64,000 nt of DNA from an uncultured Planctomycetaceae bacterium (GTDB lineage: Bacteria > Planctomycetota > Planctomycetia > Pirellulales > Thermoguttaceae). Position numbers and translations under genes: made by a program. A model generated the notes under the pieces. That model did no database searches. It was given only the letters and a program-made list of their open reading frames with translations, and was not told where the DNA came from. The stretch is taken from positions 1 through 64,000 of the forward strand of contig CAMJTU010000016.1 in assembly GCA_946408825.1 (NCBI GenBank), given 5' to 3'. Positions 1-7,872 of the stretch are shown in pieces (the first letter of the stretch is position 1; every line of letters begins with the position of its first letter).

Positions 1-71
1 GATCCACCTTGCGCTAATATACGATTCTTTGGTTTGTTGTGTCAACACGCCCTAGATAGTACAGTCGCGCC

Positions 72-98
72 GTATAACAACTATGGTCATTGTTATAC
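72..98. repeat. 9-bp inverted repeat, possible operator
   Basis: Two perfect 9-base arms (GTATAACAA and TTGTTATAC) are separated by a 9-base loop, about 85 bases before the first gene. A smaller dyad, TGTTG-TGT-CAACA, lies just upstream near 36-48. No T run follows, so this is not a terminator. An operator for the downstream Tat-protein gene is a guess from position only. Confidence 0.4.
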
Positions 99-183
99 AC
101 CGCTGAAAAGTTCTGTTGAAATAACGGTTTCGGACGTCCAGTTTACTTAATGAGTCGAATGCGTAACCACCGGAGAACAACCA

Positions 184-1392
184 ATGAAGAACCAAGTTAA
201 AAAAAAGTCTCGCCGTGATTTCCTTCGTGAAACGTCGGGCGCGCTGGTTGCGTCAATGGTAGGTTTAGACGGCGCTAAAGGGGCGGACTATGGGTTTAGC
301 GTTTCTGAAACGTCGAGTTCCGAAACATTGTTCGATTATATTGAACGCGTCGCGCCAAGCATTGAAGTTTTCCCGTGGCGGTTGCTGTGTCCGGACTACT
401 TCAAAATTCATCGTGTCGCAACGTTGACGTTTGACCGTTATTTTGAGTTTTACCAATTCAAGAAAAGGGTTCTCGAATCAAAGAAGTTTGAAATTGAAGA
501 ATGCGTTCAAAAGATCGATGAAGCGTCTAGTCGATCAAAGGCGCTTATTTTAACAGGCATTTATCTTTACGACTGTGTATATCATGAGAATTCCCGCCTT
601 TTTTCATTTCAAAGAAAGCGTCGCAACTACGGCAAGGATTACTTGGAGATGATCTCTCGACAGAACCAATCCCCGCCTCCTCCTAATTCGTCCGTCGATC
701 TGTCTGTTTATAGATGTTACTATCCTTACCGTTTTCCCGTTTACTGTCCGAACTGGCGCATTTATAGACCAATGACGTTAATAGGTTCGCCGCGGCAGAA
801 TCACGAAATTGACGAGTCTGATTGGGAGCGTTGGACGTCGCTCTTCGAACGTTTTCACAATGCGAACGACGAGGCGTTTCCTCAGAGGACGATTAATTAT
901 GAAGATTATCTTGGAAAGATTGAAATCGACGAACGCTTTAAATTTATCGAGCCTCCTGTGGCTACCGACCAGGAATTAACTGGGTTTCCTCCCGAAATTT
1001 TAGAGAAAATAGCAACTACTCGTCTTCTCGTAGAAAATATAGTAAACTGGTTTTGGAACCAGTGGCTAGCTAGTATCGACAAACTCCTTGAACAAGTTCA
1101 AGATATTCTCCATATGAAATTGACGGCAATTATGTGGGCGACCGACGATGCGACGCTCGCCGACGTCTTTCTTGAAAAGGCAGACAACTACCTGAATAGT
1201 AATAATTCTAAGACAGATCAAACAGAATACGACTTGATTGCTGCGGCTCGCGAATACTGGTCGTCCATTCAATCATGGGTCAATTCCCGAGTAAACAACT
1301 GGGGGGATTTGCCAGTGTATGACGTTTTGGGAATAACCGGCTCTCGTCTAAAAGACGTCGCAACTTGGCTAGGCGCTCTGGAGTGTCATTAA
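184..1392 (+). CDS. Tat-exported protein of unknown function
   Basis: I do not recognise the family. The N terminus has a lysine-rich stretch, then SRRDFLRE and a hydrophobic segment (GALVASMVGL), a classical twin-arginine signal, so export in a folded state is likely. The mature 370 residues are rich in Trp, Tyr and Phe. A central patch around residues 160-200 has a PPPP run followed by several Tyr, Cys and Pro residues (YRCYYPYRFPVYCP). The C-terminal third is predicted helical, with many Trp residues. No catalytic motif is apparent. The ATG is supported by GGAG nine bases upstream. A glycosyltransferase gene begins 27 bases after the stop on the same strand, so the two may be co-transcribed. 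The use of the Tat route suggests a bound cofactor or a partner carried along, but nothing in the sequence shows which. Confidence 0.7.
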   Translation: MKNQVKKKSRRDFLRETSGALVASMVGLDGAKGADYGFSVSETSSSETLFDYIERVAPSIEVFPWRLLCPDYFKIHRVATLTFDRYFEFYQFKKRVLESKKFEIEECVQKIDEASSRSKALILTGIYLYDCVYHENSRLFSFQRKRRNYGKDYLEMISRQNQSPPPPNSSVDLSVYRCYYPYRFPVYCPNWRIYRPMTLIGSPRQNHEIDESDWERWTSLFERFHNANDEAFPQRTINYEDYLGKIEIDERFKFIEPPVATDQELTGFPPEILEKIATTRLLVENIVNWFWNQWLASIDKLLEQVQDILHMKLTAIMWATDDATLADVFLEKADNYLNSNNSKTDQTEYDLIAAAREYWSSIQSWVNSRVNNWGDLPVYDVLGITGSRLKDVATWLGALECH

Positions 1393-1419
1393 GGTCGGCG
1401 GCTTTTGGGAGTTTTTCCT

Positions 1420-2649
1420 TTGAAAATCCTTTTTTCGTCGTTTCACAACTACCTTGACGGCGACAGCGGCGCGGCGCTTTCAACCCGAGAAAGTCTTTTA
1501 ACCCTCGCGCATAAGGGAAATGACGTCAGGACTCTCTGTCTTTCCTGTTTCGACAGCGATTATCCGCAGGAGGTCGCGCTGTCGAATTCGTTTGCAAGGC
1601 TTGGTCTTGCCGCTGAAAAAGTCGTTGCAAACATTCTCGTAAACAATCAAAACGTCCAACTTTTTGCGTATCGGTTTGATGATTCTGGTATCAAATCGAC
1701 GGTTCTTTTACTACCTCGAGAGTTCAGGCGCGTTGCTTCTTCCCATCAATTACGGATTCAAAGCGCAATATATCTAAATCGTCTTCATAAAGAGTTAGAG
1801 TCCAGACCGCCCGATATTTACGCTACTTACGGCGGATATTGGGCGGCTCGCCCCGCTGCGCGACTTGCCCAAAACAAGGGAGTAAAAACTGTTTTTTTAC
1901 TCCACAACCTCAGTTACAAAAATCCCAGCCTTTTTAAATATTTTGACAAAATCGTTGTTCCGTCCCGTTTTGCAAAAAATCATTATTCGAGAAAATTGGG
2001 CGTCGACGCCTTCGTCTTAACCCCGCTAATTAGCGCCGATAGAACTCTTGTCAAAAGTAATTCTCGACGTTTTCTCACGTTCGTAAATCCTTCCACCGAG
2101 AAAGGTCTATATTTTTTCACTGGAATTGCGTTGGCGTTAAACCGAATTCGACCAGACATACCGATTCAAGTCGTCGAGAGCCGTCGTAAGATAGACGTTT
2201 TTAGAAGAATTGCTAAAGCCAAAGAACTAAATAATTTATTTGCGCTTCCTTATGTCAACAATCCTGCGACGTTTTTGCAAGAAACGAGGATTCTGCTCGT
2301 TCCTTCGCTTTGTGAAGAATCATTTGGTCGAGTGGTCGTCGAAGCGGGTATGAACGGTATTCCAGCGCTCTGTTCAGATCGAGGGGCTCTGCCGGAAGTC
2401 GCCGACGTCCCCGCTTTAATCCTTAACATTCCAAAGCGGTTTACGCCTTCGTCGACTTTTCTTCCGAATGAAAATGAAATTGCGCCATGGATAACTTTAA
2501 TTATTAGATTGTGGGACGACGCCTCGGAAAACATCAGAGCCGGGAATGAGTTGAAACAATCCGTTTCCCGATACTCCGAGGACGTTGTCGCTAAAGAAAC
2601 AGAACTTTTCTTTGCTTCACTAGCAGAATCGAACGGAAAGAGTGGATGA
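1420..2649 (+). CDS. Glycosyltransferase, GT4-like (GT-B fold)
   Basis: Probable retaining glycosyltransferase that moves a sugar from a nucleotide-sugar donor to a glycan or lipid acceptor at the cytoplasmic face of the membrane. The start KILFSSFHNYLDGDSGAAL is typical of GT-B N-terminal domains. Near residues 295-320 the C-terminal domain carries PSLCEESFGRVVVEAG, with the E-x7-E pattern of GT4 enzymes, then a conserved-looking SDRGALPEV segment. I chose the TTG at 1420 because GGGAG lies nine bases upstream. An in-frame TTG at 1405 would add five residues but sits over that ribosome site. The gene follows the Tat-protein gene closely and converges on the methyltransferase gene. Donor and acceptor cannot be read from the sequence. 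Confidence 0.8.
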   Translation: MKILFSSFHNYLDGDSGAALSTRESLLTLAHKGNDVRTLCLSCFDSDYPQEVALSNSFARLGLAAEKVVANILVNNQNVQLFAYRFDDSGIKSTVLLLPREFRRVASSHQLRIQSAIYLNRLHKELESRPPDIYATYGGYWAARPAARLAQNKGVKTVFLLHNLSYKNPSLFKYFDKIVVPSRFAKNHYSRKLGVDAFVLTPLISADRTLVKSNSRRFLTFVNPSTEKGLYFFTGIALALNRIRPDIPIQVVESRRKIDVFRRIAKAKELNNLFALPYVNNPATFLQETRILLVPSLCEESFGRVVVEAGMNGIPALCSDRGALPEVADVPALILNIPKRFTPSSTFLPNENEIAPWITLIIRLWDDASENIRAGNELKQSVSRYSEDVVAKETELFFASLAESNGKSG

Positions 2650-2689
2650 GCGCGGAAACAGGTTTATTGAAGACGTCGGCGCCCGCGCG

Positions 2690-3454
2690 TTATTCCTTGA
2701 CGCCGACGAACATGCCGAGGACGCCGAAGGTCATGGCGCGGCGCGTCGGGGTTTTGAGTCCGGCGGCGCGCATGTATTCGAGGACTTTTTCGGACGAGTC
2801 GAACGCGTCGACGCTTTCGGGGAGGTAGCGGTACGCGTCCGAACGGTTCTTCATGAGACGCTCGCCGATTGCCGGTAGGACGCGGTGGAAATAGAATCGA
2901 AAGAGGGGCGCGAAGAGCGGGAATTTCGTCGGCGAGAATTCGAGAATCGCGACGACGCCCTCTTTGCGGCATACCCGCGCCATCTCCGCGATTCCCTTCG
3001 CCGGATCGACCATGTTGCGCAGCCCGAAGGAGATCGTAACCGCGTCGAACCGCTCGTCGTCAAAGGGGAGCGCGCAGCCGTCCGCCTCGACGAATTCGAC
3101 CGCCTGAACCTTTTTTCTCGCAAGCGCCAGCATCTGCGGAACGAAATCGACGCCGACGGGGCGAAACTCGCGAACGCCGAGTTTGTCCGCGAGTTTGCGC
3201 CGCGTCCACTGGCGCGTTTCCTCCGCGATCACGTCGCCCGTGCCCGTCGCGACGTCGAGCGTCTCGAGCCGCTCCGAAACCTCGCTTCGCTCCGCGAGCC
3301 GCGCAAAGACCGTCCGAACGAATCGCCGCCGCCACCGCTTGGCGAGCCCGAAGGATAGCAGGTTGTTGAGAAAATCGTATTTCGGCGCGATTTCGCCGAA
3401 CATCGTCTGGACGCGTCGCGCCGACTTGTCGACCGTCGTTTCTCGAGTGCTCAT
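2690..3454 (-). CDS. ubiE: Demethylmenaquinone methyltransferase (UbiE/MenG family)
   Basis: SAM-dependent C-methyltransferase for the last step of menaquinone (or ubiquinone) synthesis. The N terminus has the family pattern VQTMFGEIAPKYDFLNNLLS. Motif I is LDVATGTGDV near residue 70, and the acidic-loop region FVEADGCALPFDDERFDAV and the ISFGLRNMVDP segment are the UbiE signatures. At 254 residues it is close to the family length. An AAAGG ribosome site lies eight bases before the ATG. It is transcribed divergently from comB, and its 3' end converges on the upstream glycosyltransferase gene with a 40-base gap. In a planctomycete, menaquinone is the likelier product. That is inference from the lineage, because the enzyme also accepts ubiquinone precursors. 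Confidence 0.93.
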   Translation of the reverse strand: MSTRETTVDKSARRVQTMFGEIAPKYDFLNNLLSFGLAKRWRRRFVRTVFARLAERSEVSERLETLDVATGTGDVIAEETRQWTRRKLADKLGVREFRPVGVDFVPQMLALARKKVQAVEFVEADGCALPFDDERFDAVTISFGLRNMVDPAKGIAEMARVCRKEGVVAILEFSPTKFPLFAPLFRFYFHRVLPAIGERLMKNRSDAYRYLPESVDAFDSSEKVLEYMRAAGLKTPTRRAMTFGVLGMFVGVKE

Positions 3455-3464
3455 AAAACGGCGC

Positions 3465-3493
3465 CTTTCATGTCGCTAAGTTTCTAGTATAAT
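3465..3493 (+). promoter_or_regulatory. Weak sigma-70-like promoter before comB
   Basis: A perfect TATAAT at 3488-3493 lies in the divergent gap between the methyltransferase gene and comB. The -35 element is poor (CTTTCA, 17-base spacer), so only the -10 box is convincing. It points toward comB, about 100 bases upstream of its ATG. Confidence 0.35.
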
Positions 3494-3592
3494 TTGGGCG
3501 TCGGGGCTTTTGGTATTCAGGCTCCAACTTCCCCTCATTATAACGACGCCTTTCGCGGCGACCAGTCGGCGCAATGAAACGCGCTTTTTGCC

Positions 3593-4363
3593 ATGACGAG
3601 ACAACTTGACGTATACGCGCTTCCGATTTTGGCGCGAGACCTGCCCGAGGACGGCGTTTCCGTCGCGATCGACGTCCTTCGCGCGACGACGACGATTACG
3701 ACCGCGCTCGCGAACGGCGCCGCGCGCGTTCTGCCCTTCGAATCGATCGGCGAAACGCTCGCCGCCAAAAGCGCGATCTCCAAGAAACGCTCCGACGACG
3801 CCGACGCGCTACTGCTCGGCGGCGAACGTGGCGGGGTTCTGATCGGCGGCTTTGATCTCGACAACTCGCCCAAGTCCTACGCTCGGGAAAAGGTCGAGGG
3901 CAAGACGGTCCTCTTCACGACGACGAACGGCGCAAAGGCGATTTTGAGCTGTCGCGGCGCCGTCTATATCGCGTCCTTCCTCAACGCGGAGGCGGTCGCG
4001 CGACGGCTTCTCGCGCCCGGCGCGCCGGAACGCGTCTCGATCGTCTGCGCGGGCACGAACGGTCAGTACACGGAAGAAGACCTGCTGCTGGCGGGGCTTC
4101 TTGCGGATCGTCTCACGAGCGGTGAAGAAAAGTTCGCGCTCAACGTCCAAGCGGAGGTCGTGCGCGAACAGTATCGCGTCGGGCGCGGTCGTCCGCTCGT
4201 CGACGCGCTCAAGGCGAGTCGCGGCGGTCAGAATCTCAAGAGGGTAAAACTCCTCGGCGACGTCTACGACGCGGCGAAAATCGATTCGCTCGACGTCGTC
4301 CCGGAATTTCGAGACGGCGAGATTCGGATTTTCACGGACTCCTCCGACGCGTCGATCCAATAA
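3593..4363 (+). CDS. comB: 2-phosphosulfolactate phosphatase, ComB family
   Basis: ComB hydrolyses (R)-2-phospho-3-sulfolactate to sulfolactate, a step of coenzyme M synthesis in archaea. Many bacteria without coenzyme M carry it with an uncertain role. The family motifs are clear: AIDVLRATTTITTAL near residue 28, LLGGERGGVLIGGFDLDNSP near 83, TTNGAKAI near 110, and VCAGTNGQYTEEDLLLAG near 152. The 256-residue length matches the family. GlyRS follows 62 bases downstream on the same strand, but a hairpin (arms GACCGC and GCGGTC, 4381-4399) lies between them. The LarA-family gene two genes further on could suggest a small hydroxy-acid pathway, but that link is speculative. Confidence 0.9.
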   Translation: MTRQLDVYALPILARDLPEDGVSVAIDVLRATTTITTALANGAARVLPFESIGETLAAKSAISKKRSDDADALLLGGERGGVLIGGFDLDNSPKSYAREKVEGKTVLFTTTNGAKAILSCRGAVYIASFLNAEAVARRLLAPGAPERVSIVCAGTNGQYTEEDLLLAGLLADRLTSGEEKFALNVQAEVVREQYRVGRGRPLVDALKASRGGQNLKRVKLLGDVYDAAKIDSLDVVPEFRDGEIRIFTDSSDASIQ

Positions 4364-4425
4364 CGAAACAATATGACAATGACCGCAGACTTCGCGGTCG
4401 TAATACTATAGTAAGGAAAAGCAAC

Positions 4426-6072
4426 ATGCGGATGGAAGAACTTGTCGCGCTTTGCAAGCGTCGCGGCTTTCTGTTTCAGTCAAGTGAAATTTACGGCGGG
4501 TTGAACGGCTTCTGGGACTACGGTCCTCTGGGCGTCCTCCTCAAAAGAAACGTCAAAGACGCGTGGTGGAACGACATGGTAGCGCGCCACAACGAGCAGA
4601 AACTTCTTCCCGGCGCGCCCGATAAGTTCGGCATGGTCGGACTCGACTGCTCGATCATCATGCATCCGCAAGTCTGGAAATGCTCGGGGCATTACGACCT
4701 CTTCCACGACTTCATGATCGACTGCCGCGAGTCGAAGAAACGCTATCGATTCGACCACATCAAAGGCCGCTGGGTCGAAGGACTCAAGCATGGCGAAAAC
4801 GGCGCGCCCGCCGCGAAGGTTCGCGTTTTCGTCACGACGATCGAGACGGAAAACGAACTCGACGCGCTCGAACAGGCGGCGATGAAGTTCTTCGGTCTGC
4901 GCAAAAAAGACGCCGAATCGCTCGTTTGGGACGGCGAGATTCAGGGGATCGACTCCTTTGAAAACAACGACTTCTCGCAGGTTCTCGGTCCCGACGCGAA
5001 GCATGTCGGAACGCTCACGGAGCCGCGCGAGTTCAACCTGATGTTCAAGACGACGGTCGGCGCGCTCGGCGGCGAAGACGACGCCGCGTTCCTGCGTCCC
5101 GAGACGGCGCAGGGCATCTTTGTCAACTTCAAGAACGTCGTCGACAGCGTTCAGGCGCGCGTTCCCTTCGGCGTCGGTCAGATCGGCAAGAGCTTCCGCA
5201 ACGAGATCACGCCGCGCAACTTCACGTTCCGCAGCCGCGAGTTCGAGCAGATGGAGATCGAATTCTTCTGCCATCCGTCGGAATCGGAGAAATGGTACCG
5301 ATTCTGGCGCGACCGCCGGTTCCAGTGGTACGTCGACATGGGGCTTGCGGGCGAACGTCTCCGAATGCGCGAACACGAGCCGGCGGAACTCGCGCACTAT
5401 TCCGTCGGCACGGCGGACATTGAATACGCGTTCCCGTTCTTGCCCGAGGGCGAATTCGGCGAGCTTGAAGGCGTCGCGCACCGCGGCGATTTCGACCTCC
5501 GCTCCCACGCCGAAGGCAAGCTCGTCCGCGAGGGCGACGCGCTCGTCTTGGAAAAGGACGCGAACGGCGCCCCGAAATGGCGTGGAAGCGGCAAGGATAT
5601 GTCCTTCTACGACGACCTCCGCAAAGAACGCTTCATCCCGCATGTCATCGAGCCGAGTTCCGGCGCCGACCGCGCGACGCTCGCGTTCCTCTGCGAGTCC
5701 TACAAGGTCGACAAGGCGCCGACGTCCGAGGCGGGCAAAGAAGAAGACCGCGTCTATTTGAAACTGCATCCGCGCCTTGCGCCCGTCAAAGCGGCGATTC
5801 TGCCCCTCGTCAAGAAGGACGGGATGCCCGAGGTCGCGTCCGAACTTTACGGCGAACTGAAGCGTCATATGTCCGTGCAGTATAGCGAGAAGGGCGCGGT
5901 CGGACGCCGTTATCGCCGTCAGGACGAAATCGGAACGCCCTTCTGCGTGACGATCGACGGTCAAACGCTCCAAGACGGCACGGTCACGATTCGCGACCGC
6001 GACACGCTCGAGCAGACGCGCGTCAAGACGGACGAAGTTCTCGCCGCGCTGAAGTCTCGCATCGGGGAATGA
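4426..6072 (+). CDS. glyS: Glycyl-tRNA synthetase, single-chain alpha2 type
   Basis: Charges tRNA-Gly with glycine in the cytoplasm. The protein is the one-chain class IIa enzyme used by eukaryotes, archaea and some bacteria, not the GlyQ/GlyS heterotetramer. It opens with CKRRGFLFQSSEIYGGLNGF and DYGPLG. The class II core has RPETAQGIFVNFKN near residue 225, IGKSFRNEITPRNFTFRSRE near 254, and the ATP-binding motif 3 EPSSGADR near 409. The C-terminal anticodon-binding domain begins near LHPRLAPVKAAILPL. The 548-residue length is normal. AAGGA lies about eight bases upstream of the ATG. The hairpin at 4381-4399 lies just before the ribosome site and could be part of the leader. Confidence 0.95.
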   Translation: MRMEELVALCKRRGFLFQSSEIYGGLNGFWDYGPLGVLLKRNVKDAWWNDMVARHNEQKLLPGAPDKFGMVGLDCSIIMHPQVWKCSGHYDLFHDFMIDCRESKKRYRFDHIKGRWVEGLKHGENGAPAAKVRVFVTTIETENELDALEQAAMKFFGLRKKDAESLVWDGEIQGIDSFENNDFSQVLGPDAKHVGTLTEPREFNLMFKTTVGALGGEDDAAFLRPETAQGIFVNFKNVVDSVQARVPFGVGQIGKSFRNEITPRNFTFRSREFEQMEIEFFCHPSESEKWYRFWRDRRFQWYVDMGLAGERLRMREHEPAELAHYSVGTADIEYAFPFLPEGEFGELEGVAHRGDFDLRSHAEGKLVREGDALVLEKDANGAPKWRGSGKDMSFYDDLRKERFIPHVIEPSSGADRATLAFLCESYKVDKAPTSEAGKEEDRVYLKLHPRLAPVKAAILPLVKKDGMPEVASELYGELKRHMSVQYSEKGAVGRRYRRQDEIGTPFCVTIDGQTLQDGTVTIRDRDTLEQTRVKTDEVLAALKSRIGE

Positions 6073-6096
6073 CGCGGCTCGCGCGCAACTGTCAAA

Positions 6097-6133
6097 CGCC
6101 CGATCGACGACAAGTGGCGTCGTCGATCGGGCG
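6097..6133. repeat. 15-bp perfect stem, 7-base loop
   Basis: Arms CGCCCGATCGACGAC (6097-6111) and GTCGTCGATCGGGCG (6119-6133) pair without mismatch around AAGTGGC. It lies 25 bases after the GlyRS stop. Neither side has a real T run (only TTT on the reverse strand), so it may be a weak terminator, an mRNA 3'-end stabiliser or a protein site. It probably separates glyS from the small gene that follows. Confidence 0.55.
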
Positions 6134-6198
6134 ACGTTAGAATTAATCCCGTTTGTCGGAATCATCAACCGCTTTAAGAATAGAAAGGACGCGACGCT

Positions 6199-6468
6199 AT
6201 GAAGATCAATAAACCTCAAACGGCTAAAAAAGGCGCTCGCGCCGCGATGCTTGGGGTCGGGTTAGACTCTCAAGACGACGAAGTGAGACTGACGCGCGGA
6301 AAGAACTTTACGCTTGTCGGCGGCAGCGAGGAGACTCACGCCGTGATGCAAGAGACGGCGGTCAAAGTCAACGAAGAACTCAGCCGTAAAGGCAAAACGC
6401 TTGACGAAACGAGTCCGGAAGAATTCCGCGACGTTCTTTGCGACGTCGTCGACAAGATTCGTCGTTGA
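6199..6468 (+). CDS. Small acidic/basic protein of unknown function
   Basis: An 89-residue protein I do not recognise. It begins with a basic stretch (KINKPQTAKKGARAA), continues with a polar middle (RLTRGKNFTLVGGSEETHAV), and ends with a predicted helical region rich in Glu and Lys that closes on VVDKIRR. There is no signal peptide or membrane segment. AAAGGA lies about nine bases upstream of the ATG, and codon use matches its neighbours, so I take it as real. The LarA-family gene begins 39 bases later on the same strand, so the two may form an operon. A small accessory protein is as far as the evidence goes. Confidence 0.6.
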   Translation: MKINKPQTAKKGARAAMLGVGLDSQDDEVRLTRGKNFTLVGGSEETHAVMQETAVKVNEELSRKGKTLDETSPEEFRDVLCDVVDKIRR

Positions 6469-6507
6469 AATCGCGCGCGGCAAGTCGCATATTTAGGGGG
6501 TCGAACC

Positions 6508-7791
6508 ATGCTGTGGTTTTCTGAAAAGGGAACGACGTCGCTTGAACGCGTCTTGGAACTTGCGCGTCGCGCCGCCGCCGAGGCGAGGGAACGAATTTGT
6601 CGCGATCCGAAACGCGTGTTGTTGCTGCCGCCCGACATAACGCGGGCGCATAGCGGCGCGGGCAAAATTACGGAAGAACTCTATAAAATCTTTGCCGAGT
6701 CCGCCGACGTTTACGTTATCCCGACGCTTGGTCAGCACCTTCCTCACACTCCCGAACAGAACCGCTGGATGTTTGGATCGATCCCGGAAGAAAAAATCCT
6801 CAAACACGATTGGCGCGGCGGCGTGACGAAGCTTGGCGAAGTCCCGGCGTCGTTCGTGGAGGAGGTCTCAAAGGGTAAAGTGAACTGGTCGATACCAGTC
6901 TGTCTCAATACGACGCTCGTCGAGGAAAAGTGGGATCTGATTATCAACGTCGGGCATGTCGTTCCCCACGAAGTTCTAGGGTTCGCCAACCATAACAAGA
7001 ACTATTTCATCGGGCTCGGCGGCAAAGAGACGATCTGCGCGTCCCACATGATGGCGGCGTGCTGCGGGATCGAGAACAATCTTGGCTGTCTGCTCACGCC
7101 GTTGCGCCAATGTTACAATAAGGCGGAAGAGGATTTCCTCGGTTTCCTTCCAGACTGCTACTTCGAAGTCACGATGGCGTATGACGAAAACGGCGTTCTC
7201 GGTCATACCGGCGTTTTCGTCGGCGCCGATCTCGACGTTTACCTTGAAGCCGCCAAAACGTCGCGCGAACAGAACGTGACGATCGTGCCGCCCCTCAAAA
7301 AGATCGTCGCCGTCATGCAGGGGGACGAATTCTACAGCACATGGGTCGCCAATAAGGCGATTTATCGCACCCGAATGGCGATGGCGGACGGCGGCGAACT
7401 GCTGATTATCGCGCCCGGTCTGCGACGCTTTGGCGAACAGCCCGACGTCGACGAACTCATCCGCAAGTACGGGTATTCCGGGACGGAAAACGTCATGCGT
7501 CTGTGGAAAACCGAGCCCGTTCTCCAAGATTTGACGCACGGAACCGCGCATCTCATTCACGGTAGTTCCGAAGGTCGTTTCCGTATCACGTACGCGCCCG
7601 GCGCGCTCTCGAAAGAAGAAATTGAAAGCGTCTGTTTCGGCTACGCCGATCTTGAGGAAACGTTGAAACGTTACGACCCCAAGAAAATGAAAAACGGTTT
7701 CAACGTCATGCCCGACGGCGAAGAAGTCTACTATATCTCCACGCCGAGCGCCGGACTATGGTCGACCAAAGAAAAGCTCGACGGGCGTTGA
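6508..7791 (+). CDS. LarA-family (nickel-dependent lactate racemase-like) protein
   Basis: The N-terminal half matches the LarA catalytic domain (formerly DUF2088): VLLLPPDITRAHSGAG at residues 37-52, PTLGQHLPHTPEQ near 75, and DLIINVGHVVPHEVLGFANH with KNYFIGLGGKETI near 150-175. In LarA enzymes the equivalent His and Lys residues hold the nickel-pincer nucleotide cofactor and take the substrate hydride. Many family members racemise or epimerise other 2-hydroxyacids, so the substrate is open. No larB, larC or larE cofactor genes are visible in this window. GGGGG lies seven bases before the ATG. The 427-residue length fits the family. The protein is cytoplasmic, with no signal. Assignment to the family is firm; the reaction is not. 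Confidence 0.8.
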   Translation: MLWFSEKGTTSLERVLELARRAAAEARERICRDPKRVLLLPPDITRAHSGAGKITEELYKIFAESADVYVIPTLGQHLPHTPEQNRWMFGSIPEEKILKHDWRGGVTKLGEVPASFVEEVSKGKVNWSIPVCLNTTLVEEKWDLIINVGHVVPHEVLGFANHNKNYFIGLGGKETICASHMMAACCGIENNLGCLLTPLRQCYNKAEEDFLGFLPDCYFEVTMAYDENGVLGHTGVFVGADLDVYLEAAKTSREQNVTIVPPLKKIVAVMQGDEFYSTWVANKAIYRTRMAMADGGELLIIAPGLRRFGEQPDVDELIRKYGYSGTENVMRLWKTEPVLQDLTHGTAHLIHGSSEGRFRITYAPGALSKEEIESVCFGYADLEETLKRYDPKKMKNGFNVMPDGEEVYYISTPSAGLWSTKEKLDGR

Positions 7792-7819
7792 ATCGTTTGA
7801 GTCTGCTCTCGGCATATGT

Positions 7820-7848
7820 TTGACGTCGAGGGAACTTAGCGCTAGAAT
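7820..7848 (+). promoter_or_regulatory. Sigma-70-like promoter for the Rpn-type gene
   Basis: TTGACG at 7820-7825, a 17-base spacer and TAGAAT at 7843-7848. The match and spacing are good, and it sits 25 bases before the ATG of the nuclease gene. Confidence 0.6.
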
Positions 7849-7872
7849 GAGAGTCGGAAGGAGAACGTCCCA

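Noticed and set aside
2642..2972. Small frames at the end of the first glycosyltransferase and over ubiE
   Set aside because: All are shadows of the real methyltransferase gene or of the convergent 3' ends.
4381..4399. GACCGC/GCGGTC hairpin as comB terminator or riboswitch
   Set aside because: Six-base stem, no T run, and no known riboswitch consensus; retained only as a remark.
4480..6219. 579-residue minus-strand frame opposite glyS
   Set aside because: Opposes a textbook GlyRS and has no recognisable features; high GC and codon bias open the antisense frame.
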